In this document: positions 1 to 5,646 of the stretch, piece after piece
How positions within the stretch are numbered: the first letter of the stretch is position 1
Layout: each line of letters starts with the position of its first letter
Notes under the pieces: model-generated
Databases searched by the model: none
What the model was told of the DNA's origin: nothing
What the model saw: only the letters and a program-made list of their open reading frames with translations
Made by a program: the position numbers and the translations under genes
Source of the DNA: DASSBG01 sp035703755
GTDB lineage: Bacteria > Pseudomonadota > Gammaproteobacteria > Xanthomonadales > Rhodanobacteraceae
Length of the DNA stretch: 8,949 nt
Assembly: GCA_035703755.1 (NCBI GenBank)
Contig: DASSXP010000312.1
Span: 1-8,949 of the forward strand
Direction: 5' to 3'

Positions 1-41
1 GGGGGGGTAGGTTTGGCCAAGGTCACGTACGGAGATGTGAT

Positions 42-662
42 ATGAATACACGAAATGGTATGTGGGTGTCGTTAGCGATTGGCCTGATGTTCTTGCTTGC
101 AAGTATCGTTGTGCGGGCGGATCGAACCCAGTCTTTCGAACAAAATGCTTCGAGAGTCAATTTGCCACTCTCAATCGAGCAATTGGTTCAGATTGCTGAC
201 CTGAGACCATCAAGTGCAGCGGACATCGGTCGTACCGAATCGCGTGGACTGACCATCGGAAGTTGGAACTACGAAGTTAGTTATGCAGTCACATCTGACC
301 GACGTTGGCGTATAACAGGATACAGCGCGGAAAAAGCGATCAAGGGCGAGAAAGCTGCCGATGTGCTTGGCTCCATGGATGATGGTTTGGTAAACAGGTT
401 CCCCGTACTTGGACCTGGCGATTATCCGGGACCTGGAGATATTCCAAAGCCTTCGGATCCATCGAACCCAGATGCACCAAGACACGACACTGGATCGTCG
501 TGCCCATTGCAAGGGTTTCCTGATTTCAAAGCAAGTTGGGATTGGGTTTGGGTGCCATCGCATGAGGAACCGGACCCGGTGACCGGTGTGCCGGTCGTGG
601 TTCCTGGTCACTGGGAACTGCGGAAGTACGCAGTGGAAATGCTGTCCACGGGTTGCAGTTGA
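42..662 (+). CDS. Hypothetical exported protein, 206 aa
   Basis: I do not recognise this protein. The start is supported by GGAG at 31-34, seven bases upstream of the ATG. Residues 8-24 are a hydrophobic segment after a short basic start (MNTRNG), followed by VVRAD, so this is a signal peptide (possible cleavage after VRA) or a single membrane anchor; most of the chain should lie outside the cytoplasm. Residues 121-146 are rich in Pro, Gly and Asp (PGDYPGPGDIPKP) and look like a flexible linker. The C-terminal part has a tryptophan cluster (WDWVWVP, 166-172), a VPGHWE motif (187-192) and two cysteines, C154 and C205, that could form a disulfide. Base composition and codon use are clearly less GC-rich than the genes to the right, which suggests transfer or weak selection. 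It converges on the minus-strand acyltransferase relic. The coding call is good; the function is unknown. Confidence 0.75.
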   Translation: MNTRNGMWVSLAIGLMFLLASIVVRADRTQSFEQNASRVNLPLSIEQLVQIADLRPSSAADIGRTESRGLTIGSWNYEVSYAVTSDRRWRITGYSAEKAIKGEKAADVLGSMDDGLVNRFPVLGPGDYPGPGDIPKPSDPSNPDAPRHDTGSSCPLQGFPDFKASWDWVWVPSHEEPDPVTGVPVVVPGHWELRKYAVEMLSTGCS

Positions 663-671
663 CGACAGCGA

Positions 672-700
672 GCGCACACCGGCATTGCGCCGGTGTGCGC
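672..700 (+). terminator. 12-bp perfect hairpin, possible terminator
   Basis: GCGCACACCGGC (672-683) and its exact reverse complement GCCGGTGTGCGC (689-700) flank a 5-base loop. The hairpin starts 9 bases after the stop codon of the exported-protein gene, a position typical of a transcription end or mRNA-stabilising stem. No T tract follows on either strand, so it is not a textbook intrinsic terminator. The right arm lies in sequence homologous to the neighbouring acyltransferase gene. Confidence 0.5.
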
Positions 701-880
701 CGCGAGGCGCGCCACCAACACCATGGTCAACACGTTGATGCAGTGCAAGAACGGCGTGAGCCGTCCCTCGGTGGAACATGGCTCCTGGTCGGTCCGTATG
801 CTGTCCGTACTGCCCCCGCACGCTCCGGCTTTTGCGTACACCGTGGACCCCGGATACGGCTGCACGATTCCGGGATGCCG
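683..880 (-). pseudogene. Relic of a lipid A acyltransferase gene (internal fragment)
   Basis: Read on the minus strand, this stretch matches an internal part (about residues 150-222) of the intact acyltransferase at 918-1811. One frame shows TDQEP, then EGRL-PF, LTMVL and RLAAHTGA, against PDQEP, EGRLVPF, LTMVL and RLAARTGA in the intact gene. Over positions 691-790, compared with 1151-1247, I count about 70% identical bases with one extra codon in the relic. Between about 800 and 810 the relic lacks 23 bases, which shifts the frame. Past that point a different frame resumes the match (R-S-VRG-Y against GSGVRALY). The parts for the N-terminus, the catalytic HX4E motif and the C-terminus are absent. 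It is therefore non-functional: either a decayed tandem copy or the remnant of a second, diverged acyltransferase. The outer limits are approximate. Confidence 0.75.
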
Positions 881-917
881 CGCGGAGTGGTCGGTGTTGC
901 GTTGCCAGCGTGACCGC

Positions 918-1811
918 TCAGGCGGTGCGGTACGGGTTGGCCTCGCCCTCAGGCCGGTTGCGATAGCGCTTGTAGTGCCACTGGTATTGCGTGAAAGCCA
1001 AATCCACGCAGGATTCCACGCCCTGATTCAGCGCGGTGCAGGCGCGGTCGAGGTCGCTGTTGGTGATGTTCGCCGGCGCCGGCAACAGGTGCAGGCGAAA
1101 CCCCGCGCCGCGCGGCAGGCGCTCGACGAAGGCGAACAACACCGTGGCGCCGGTGCGCGCGGCGAGCCGTGGCAACAGCACCATGGTCAGCGCATCGACG
1201 CCATAAAACGGCACCAAGCGGCCCTCGCCTCGACGCGGCTCCTGGTCGGGCAGGATGCCGACCGTGCCGCCGTCGGCGAGGTGACGGTACAGCGCCCGCA
1301 CGCCGCTGCCCTCGGCGCGGATCTGCTTGGGCCCGAGTGCGCCGCGCGCGCGCCGCAGCAAGGCTTCGAAGGCCGGTTTGCGCGGTGGCGCGTAGAGGAT
1401 CGCCATGTCGGCGTGCGCGCACAACCAGTAGTTGAGCAACTCCCAGCAACCGAGATGCGGCGCGGCGATGATCACGCCGTGGCCGGCTGCCTGCGCGGCT
1501 TCGAAATGCTCCAGACCGCGTACCTCGCGCAGCAGGCGCAAGGCCCGTTGCGGCGAGCGGCCCCAGATCGCGGCCATTTCCGCAAACGAGCGCCCTGCCT
1601 GTTGCAGCACGTCGCGCTTCAGCCGGTCGCGCGCGGCGTCATCCAGCGTTGGCCGCACCAGCGCCAGATTGACCGCCGTGTGCCGCGCCATGCGGCCATC
1701 GCCGCGGGCCAGCCACGCGCCCAGCCAGGCGCCGCCCGCGTGCAAGGCCCGCAATGGCAGCAGGCCCAGCAGCTTCAGCAGGCCGAACAGGATGGCGATG
1801 TCCCAACGCAT
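918..1811 (-). CDS. Lipid A biosynthesis acyltransferase (LpxL/HtrB family)
   Basis: The 297-residue length fits the LpxL/LpxM family, inner-membrane enzymes that move a fatty acyl chain from acyl-ACP onto a lipid A precursor at the cytoplasmic face. An N-terminal hydrophobic segment (about residues 5-20) would anchor it. The HX4E catalytic motif is HLGCWE (H119, E124). DQEP at 189-192, the PF-G-A-TM block at 201-210 and QYQWHYKRYR near the C-terminus (275-284) are typical of the family. Which acyl chain it adds, and whether it is the LpxL or LpxM equivalent, cannot be told from the sequence. The start is fixed by an in-frame TGA 21 bases upstream with no other start codon between, although no good ribosome site is visible. 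It lies 55 bases downstream of the M56 protease gene on the same strand and may be read through from it. A broken partial copy lies just beyond its stop. Confidence 0.9.
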   Translation of the reverse strand: MRWDIAILFGLLKLLGLLPLRALHAGGAWLGAWLARGDGRMARHTAVNLALVRPTLDDAARDRLKRDVLQQAGRSFAEMAAIWGRSPQRALRLLREVRGLEHFEAAQAAGHGVIIAAPHLGCWELLNYWLCAHADMAILYAPPRKPAFEALLRRARGALGPKQIRAEGSGVRALYRHLADGGTVGILPDQEPRRGEGRLVPFYGVDALTMVLLPRLAARTGATVLFAFVERLPRGAGFRLHLLPAPANITNSDLDRACTALNQGVESCVDLAFTQYQWHYKRYRNRPEGEANPYRTA

Positions 1812-1838
1812 CCGGCCAGTGTAACGGGCAGGTCAAGC

Positions 1839-1860
1839 CCCGGCCGCCGTGGCGACCGGG
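1839..1860 (-). other. Imperfect hairpin between protease and acyltransferase genes
   Basis: CCCGG (1839-1843) pairs with CCGGG (1856-1860). After one mismatch, three more pairs close a 4-base loop. It sits just after the stop of the minus-strand M56 gene, where a terminator or attenuator could be. There is no T tract on the minus strand, so termination would be weak at best. Confidence 0.25.
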
Positions 1861-1866
1861 TGGGTG

Positions 1867-3531
1867 TCAACCGGGTGTGTTGCTGACGCTGGTGTGGATG
1901 GAGTCTCCGTGGCGGTTGATGCGGAGGTAGCGAGTATCGCCGTTCTGGCTGGGGGCGTAATGGCCGACGCGGGCGGCCTCGATGGCGGCGCGGTCGAACG
2001 CGGGCTTGCCGGACGACGTCAGCACGCGGATTTGTTGCGCGCTGCCGGCCGCGTCGGTGGTGACGACGAGCTGGACGTCACCGTCGACACCGGGCGGCAA
2101 GTTGCCGAGTTCGAGCGGTGGCGGTGGCGCCGGTGGCGCGGGTGGCGCCAATGGCGCCAATGGTGCGGGTGGCGCCGATGGTGCCGATGGTGCAGGCGGC
2201 GGCGGTGGCGGTGCCGCTGGTGTCGGCAGCAGCAACGGCTCGGCGCGTGCCAGTGCGGTGGCCGGGTCGCTGGCGGTGATGCGCAGCGTGAGGTCGACGC
2301 CCTGCGCCAGTGGTGTGACCTTAGCGCCGTCGGCATCGACACCGACCTTGGCGCCGACCATCACCTCGGCGGTCTCGCCATCCACCACCACCACGCGCGG
2401 CCGGCTGATCGCTTTGCCATCGCGGCTGAGCGCCAGCTGGATGTCGTACGCCAGCCGCCCATCCAAACGGACCGGCAGCACCGTTGCGGCGATGACGGTC
2501 GCGTTGGCGGCATCGAGGGTGAAGCGTTGGCCAAACGCTTGCCGGGCATCGAGGTGGGACGGCGCGCCGCCGTCCACCGCCAACTCGATGGCGGCATGGA
2601 AGTCAGCCGCGGTGGCGACATTCGGTGCGGACCGCATGTGCGCAGGTTGCGCGGCCCAGACCACGGCGCTGACAGCCGCGGCCGAAAGCAACAACGTCGA
2701 CAGGCCCAGCGTGCGCCAGTGGCGGCCGGGATGAAGGCGATTCAGCAGCATGACTCTCTCCTCAAGTGGGTGGGTTTGGCCCCAATGGCAGGCCATCGGC
2801 GCGGCCACGGGTCCGACCAGGGCATTCAGCAAGGCCTCGGCATAGCAGCGCCGCTGGCCCGGATGGGTGGCGAGTACGCGCGCGTCACAGGCGAGCTCCT
2901 GATCGTGGCGCAGGCGTGCGCTGGCAACAAAGAACAACGGATTGAACCAGAACACCGCGCCGACCACGGCGACCAGCGCATTGATCCAGGCGTCGCCCCG
3001 CGCCAGATGCACGCGCTCGTGCGCCAGCAGCAGGCGGCGCTGCGCCGTATCGAAGCGCTCGCGGTAATCGGCGGGCAGCACGATGCGCGGGCGCAGCAGC
3101 CCGACCAGCGCCGGCAGCCCGGCGCAGGATTGCGCCTGGGCCACGCCCGGCTGCCCGGGCACCGCCTGCAAGCGGCCAAGGCCACGGCTGAAGCGCCATT
3201 GCCGCCGGGCTTGCAGCCCCAGCGCCAGCGTCACGCCCAGCAGCCACAGGACAAGCCACCAGCCGCGGTAGTCCGTCGGCGCGCTCACCGCGACCGTGCT
3301 GACGGTTGCCGGCACCGGCACGCTGACCCAATGGCTCGCCGTCAATGTCACCACGCGCGCGGGCAGGGCCAGTGCCAGCCACGCCACCGGCAGCAGCGCC
3401 CAGGCGGCATAAGCCAGGCCCGCGCCGCAATGCCGACGCAACAGCGGACGCAAACCCAGCACCAGCCCGATGGCCAGGCTGCCGGACCACGTCATCCGCC
3501 ACAGCCAATCCAGCACGGTGGGGGCGCTCAT
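1867..3531 (-). CDS. BlaR1-like M56 membrane metalloprotease with C-terminal TonB-like domain
   Basis: This 554-residue protein is the likely sensor partner of the BlaI-type repressor. Hydrophobic membrane segments lie near residues 16-30, 40-58, 90-106, 184-203 and 276-294. The zinc site is HERVH at 171-175 in the LAHERVHLARGD context, with E212 in HDQELACD as probable third ligand; this is the M56 (BlaR1/MecR1) signature. FWFNPL (194-199) is also typical. After the last membrane segment comes a periplasmic region (about 300-430), a Pro/Ala linker (436-472) built of APx repeats, and a C-terminal domain (about 473-554) with the TonB-C pattern (VLTSSGKPAFDRAAIEAAR...YAP). No penicillin-binding domain or SxxK region is seen, so beta-lactam sensing is unlikely. 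The start is set by the 4-base ATGA overlap with the repressor gene and an AGGAG site at 3540-3544. By analogy with BlaR1, activation would lead to loss of the repressor; the inducing signal is unknown. Confidence 0.88.
   Translation of the reverse strand: MSAPTVLDWLWRMTWSGSLAIGLVLGLRPLLRRHCGAGLAYAAWALLPVAWLALALPARVVTLTASHWVSVPVPATVSTVAVSAPTDYRGWWLVLWLLGVTLALGLQARRQWRFSRGLGRLQAVPGQPGVAQAQSCAGLPALVGLLRPRIVLPADYRERFDTAQRRLLLAHERVHLARGDAWINALVAVVGAVFWFNPLFFVASARLRHDQELACDARVLATHPGQRRCYAEALLNALVGPVAAPMACHWGQTHPLEERVMLLNRLHPGRHWRTLGLSTLLLSAAAVSAVVWAAQPAHMRSAPNVATAADFHAAIELAVDGGAPSHLDARQAFGQRFTLDAANATVIAATVLPVRLDGRLAYDIQLALSRDGKAISRPRVVVVDGETAEVMVGAKVGVDADGAKVTPLAQGVDLTLRITASDPATALARAEPLLLPTPAAPPPPPPAPSAPSAPPAPLAPLAPPAPPAPPPPLELGNLPPGVDGDVQLVVTTDAAGSAQQIRVLTSSGKPAFDRAAIEAARVGHYAPSQNGDTRYLRINRHGDSIHTSVSNTPG
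2122..2193. repeat. Eight tandem 9-bp units encoding an APx linker
   Basis: Eight imperfect 9-bp units (GGTGGCGCC and variants with AAT or GAT) lie head to tail. Read on the minus strand they encode APS-APS-APP-APL-APL-APP-APP-APP, residues 447-470 of the M56 protein, between its periplasmic region and the TonB-like end. In-frame units let the linker change length without breaking the gene. Confidence 0.85.
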
Positions 3532-3890
3532 GGGTCCATCTCCTCGATCAACTTGCGCAAGGCGGCCACGTCGTCGCGGCTCAAGGCGCGGTGCTGGGAG
3601 AAGTGCGCCACCAGCGGCGCCACCCGGCCGTCGAACAGCCGATCCAGCAAGCCACGGCTCTCCGCCGACACCCACGCCTCGCGCGCCAGCAGCGGCGAAT
3701 ACAAATAGCGGCGGCCATCGCGCGTGGCCGCCACCGCACCCTTGTTGAGCAGGCGGTTGAGCAAGGTCTTGATGGTGCCTTCCTGCCAGTCCTGGGCGGC
3801 GGCCAGCGCGGCGATGATCTCGTCGGCGGCCAGCGGATGGCGCTGCCAGAGCACCGCCATCACTTTCGACTCGGCATCGCTGATCTGCAT
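3528..3890 (-). CDS. BlaI/MecI-family transcriptional repressor
   Basis: This 120-residue protein has the full BlaI/MecI pattern. Residues 1-70 form a winged helix (ISDAESKVMAVLW at the start, then the recognition-helix region WQEGTIKTLLNRLLNKG and the RRYLYSP wing). A C-terminal helical dimerisation part follows (LVAHFSQHRALSRDDVAALRKLI). In characterised BlaI proteins the partner protease pathway cuts at an Asn-Phe bond in the dimerisation region; the equivalent position here appears to be H96-F97, so the bond is not strictly conserved. It is the first gene of a two-gene unit, its stop overlapping the start of the M56 protease by 4 bases. Two palindromic operators lie immediately upstream, one against its own start codon, which strongly implies self-repression. 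The ribosome site is weak (GGGTG) and lies inside the proximal operator. Confidence 0.92.
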   Translation of the reverse strand: MQISDAESKVMAVLWQRHPLAADEIIAALAAAQDWQEGTIKTLLNRLLNKGAVAATRDGRRYLYSPLLAREAWVSAESRGLLDRLFDGRVAPLVAHFSQHRALSRDDVAALRKLIEEMDP

Positions 3891-3891
3891 C

Positions 3892-3907
3892 GTTTACACC
3901 CGTAAAT
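3892..3907. promoter_or_regulatory. Proximal BlaI-type operator (imperfect)
   Basis: GTTTACA-CC-CGTAAAT is an imperfect copy of the dyad at 3916-3931, with five of seven positions in the right half agreeing. It begins one base upstream of the repressor start codon (read on the minus strand) and covers its ribosome site. Its centre is 24 bp from that of the distal operator, a little over two helical turns. BlaI-family operators commonly carry a TACA...TGTA core. Confidence 0.7.
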
Positions 3908-3914
3908 GAAATGG

Positions 3915-3942
3915 AGTTTACATCTGTAAACGGTGCTGTCAA
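3915..3942 (-). promoter_or_regulatory. Promoter for the repressor-protease unit
   Basis: On the minus strand, TTGACA (plus positions 3937-3942) is a perfect -35 box. Sixteen bases on is TAAACT (3915-3920), matching four of six -10 positions. The distal operator occupies the spacer and most of the -10 box, so bound repressor would block RNA polymerase. The spacer is one base short of the optimum. Confidence 0.65.
3916..3931. promoter_or_regulatory. Distal BlaI-type operator (perfect dyad)
   Basis: GTTTACA-TC-TGTAAAC is a perfect 7+7 palindrome with a 2-base centre. It fits the TACA...TGTA core of BlaI/MecI operators and lies inside the promoter of the repressor gene. Its placement over the -10 box explains how the repressor would silence its own operon. 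It is about 100 bp from the divergent lipoprotein start. Confidence 0.8.
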
Positions 3943-3963
3943 GCGGTCATGTGCACGATGGAG

Positions 3964-3992
3964 TGAACAAAATCCCGTGTCGCGTGTATACC
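3964..3992 (+). promoter_or_regulatory. Possible promoter for the lipoprotein-ECF operon
   Basis: TGAACA (3964-3969) and TATACC (3987-3992) are 17 bases apart and each match four of six sigma-70 consensus positions. A start near position 3999 would leave a leader of about 34 bases. The same area holds TGAAC and CGTGTA, which recall ECF promoter elements, but their spacing is a few bases too short. The assignment is tentative. Confidence 0.35.
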
Positions 3993-4032
3993 GGAGGGAA
4001 GGGCGCCGCCGTGGTGCCCATGGAGACCCGCC

Positions 4033-4809
4033 ATGATTCACATCCGCACGCTGCTCGGCCTCGCTCTGTTGACCCTGCTGCTGGCCGCCTGTGGCAAGCC
4101 GTTCGCCGACCGCGACGCGCCACCCGCCTTCGAACTCAAGCTCTACCATGTGCCCGTGGCCCAATCCCAGGCCATTGCCACGCAATTGACCAAGGTGCTG
4201 GTGGACAGCGGTTATCTGGTCGGCACCCAATCCAAGACCACGATGAACGTGAGCCAGCCCTTCCCCGGCGCCGTGCTGGTGCTGGCGCCGGCGCGCCTGC
4301 AACCTTCCATCGGCAGCGCCATCCAGGCCCTGAACGCGGCCGCCGCCACGCCGCTGGCGCCGCCGCCGGCGCCAGCGGCATCGGGCGTCCGCATTCGCGC
4401 CTGGGTCGTGCAAGCGATCCAAGGTGCCGGTGCCGACGACGCCGTGCTGGGCGAGCTGGCGCCGACCCTGAAAACCTTGCGCCAGTCGCTCGGCGCCAGC
4501 CACTTCGTGTTGAACGAGCAGGTGGCGCTGGTGGTCGACGCCGAGGACGGTGGCGCCATCACCACCAGCCAGGACCACAGCTATCGCTTTGAACTCAGCC
4601 CGGCCGCCGCCGGTGCGGACGAGCTCCGGCTCGACTACCGTGACCCCAGCGGCGCCACCATCCGCAACCTGCGCGCCACCGTCAAGGTGCCCGCCAATCA
4701 CTACGTGGTGTTGGCACAGGCGCCCGCGCCGGCGGCCGCGAAGGGCGCTGCCGAGGCCCTGTTGACCTTGCTGATCGTCCACGCCGAGCACCTGCCGACC
4801 ACGCCCTGA
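4033..4809 (+). CDS. Putative outer-membrane lipoprotein with secretin-repeat-like region
   Basis: This 258-residue protein begins with a lipoprotein signal peptide. A hydrophobic stretch ends in the lipobox LAAC with C20 as the lipidated cysteine. The following Gly and Lys (no Asp at +2) favour the outer membrane. GGAG at 4022-4025 supports the start. Residues 33-101 (FELKLYHVPVAQSQAIATQL...VLVLAPARLQPSIGSAIQAL) have the alternating pattern of secretin N-domain repeats, and residues 118-230 look beta-rich, ending in VKVPANHYVVLAQAP. This likeness is by eye only. A Pro/Ala linker lies at 105-117. The stop TGA shares its last base with the ATG of the ECF sigma factor, so the two are translationally coupled. 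In such an operon the lipoprotein could be a signal component or an output of the sigma factor. I do not know a named homologue. Confidence 0.82.
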   Translation: MIHIRTLLGLALLTLLLAACGKPFADRDAPPAFELKLYHVPVAQSQAIATQLTKVLVDSGYLVGTQSKTTMNVSQPFPGAVLVLAPARLQPSIGSAIQALNAAAATPLAPPPAPAASGVRIRAWVVQAIQGAGADDAVLGELAPTLKTLRQSLGASHFVLNEQVALVVDAEDGGAITTSQDHSYRFELSPAAAGADELRLDYRDPSGATIRNLRATVKVPANHYVVLAQAPAPAAAKGAAEALLTLLIVHAEHLPTTP

Positions 4810-5300
4810 TGAGTCTGCGCGAAGCGGCGCTGTACGCCAGCTATCGTCGGCTGCACGCCGCGCTGTACAACGTGCTGTATCGGCAACTGTGGCAACGCGA
4901 GGAGTGCGAGGACGTGATCCACGACGCCTACCTGCGCGTGTGGGCGCGGCGTGCCAGCGTGTTGGAGGCGAGCCTCGACGCGCTGATCTGGACCACGGCC
5001 TTGAACCTCGCCCGCAACCGCTTGCGCTGGCGCCGGCTGTGGCCGCGCCAGCCACTCGATGACGCGCAGCCGGACCATGCGCTGTCGCCGCCGGACGCAC
5101 ACGCCGCGGACGAGCTGCGGCGGGCACTGCAAAAACTGCCCGCCACGGCGCGCGATGTGCTGCTACTCTCGGAGTTCGCCGGCCTCAGCGGCAGCGAAAT
5201 CGCCGCGCTGCTGCGCATACCGCCCGGCACCGTGGCCTCGCGCAAACACCTCGCCATGAGCAAACTGAAAGCCTTGCTGGGAGCCACCCGCCATGCGTGA
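4809..5300 (+). CDS. ECF-type sigma-70 family RNA polymerase sigma factor
   Basis: At 163 residues this is a minimal ECF sigma factor with only regions 2 and 4. Region 2 (about 14-76) shows LYRQLWQREECEDVIHDAYLRVW and, in 2.3-2.4, WTTALNLARNRLRWRR. The linker (77-100) is charged and Pro-rich. Region 4 (about 103-155) has ALQKLPATARDVLLLSEF and a helix-turn-helix (LSGSEIAALLRIPPGTVASRKHLAMSKL). It would direct RNA polymerase to a small set of promoters, probably including its own. There is no ribosome site of its own; its ATG overlaps the lipoprotein stop by one base. The next gene starts inside its last codons (8-base overlap), the usual place for an anti-sigma factor. The specific ECF subgroup and signal cannot be assigned. 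Confidence 0.92.
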   Translation: MSLREAALYASYRRLHAALYNVLYRQLWQREECEDVIHDAYLRVWARRASVLEASLDALIWTTALNLARNRLRWRRLWPRQPLDDAQPDHALSPPDAHAADELRRALQKLPATARDVLLLSEFAGLSGSEIAALLRIPPGTVASRKHLAMSKLKALLGATRHA

Positions 5301-5646
5301 ACTGGAAACCCTGCTGCCGCGGTTGGAACCACCGTCGGGCGGCTTGCAACGCCTGCGGCAGGCCATCGAAGAGACCGCGCATCCCGCCCCGGCGCGCGCC
5401 TGGCGCTGGGCGGCCGCACTGGCGGCCCCCGCCGTGCTGGTGGCGCTGTGGGCGCCGCACGCCTTCACGGCACACCAGCAGGCCCGCGCGCTGCGCGCCG
5501 CCTTGCAACAGGCCCTGACCCAGCCGACCGCCGACGCCCCGATCCAGATCGCCCACGGCGCCGCCGTCGAGCTGCCCAGCGGCCAGCCCGCGGTCCGCCT
5601 GTATCTGGTCCAAACCGCACCCGCGCCGGCTGCCATTACACGATGA
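5293..5646 (+). CDS. Small single-pass membrane protein, candidate anti-sigma factor
   Basis: This 117-residue protein has a short N-terminal cytoplasmic part (MRELETLLPRLEPPSGGLQR...), one hydrophobic segment at about 38-55, and a C-terminal part of about 60 residues that would be periplasmic. GGGAG at 5279-5283 supports the ATG, which lies inside the ECF sigma gene. Its position directly after the sigma factor with an 8-base overlap is what suggests an anti-sigma role. The visible N-terminus (under 40 residues) is shorter than a usual anti-sigma domain and has no HxxxCxxC zinc motif, so it would have to bind the sigma factor in another way. Its stop overlaps the dtd start in ATGA. The existence of the gene is well supported by coupling; the function is inferred from position only. 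Confidence 0.7.
   Translation: MRELETLLPRLEPPSGGLQRLRQAIEETAHPAPARAWRWAAALAAPAVLVALWAPHAFTAHQQARALRAALQQALTQPTADAPIQIAHGAAVELPSGQPAVRLYLVQTAPAPAAITR

Noticed and set aside
1818..1836. TTGACC and TACACT as a promoter for the acyltransferase
   Set aside because: The two boxes are only 7 bases apart on the minus strand, far too close for a sigma-70 promoter.
693..1886. A 397-codon plus-strand open frame through the acyltransferase region
   Set aside because: It is antisense to the clear acyltransferase gene and reads as low-complexity Arg/Ala/Gln sequence without motifs.
1849..3708. A 619-codon plus-strand open frame antisense to the M56 gene
   Set aside because: The minus strand has the zinc-protease motifs and coupled overlap; this frame is Arg/Gln/Gly-rich with no domain.
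1867..5127. A 1086-codon open frame on the minus strand covering much more than the M56 gene
   Set aside because: Only the part from 3531 downward shows domains. The rest lies antisense to the repressor promoter, lipoprotein and sigma genes, has no recognisable fold, and stays open because the DNA is GC-rich.
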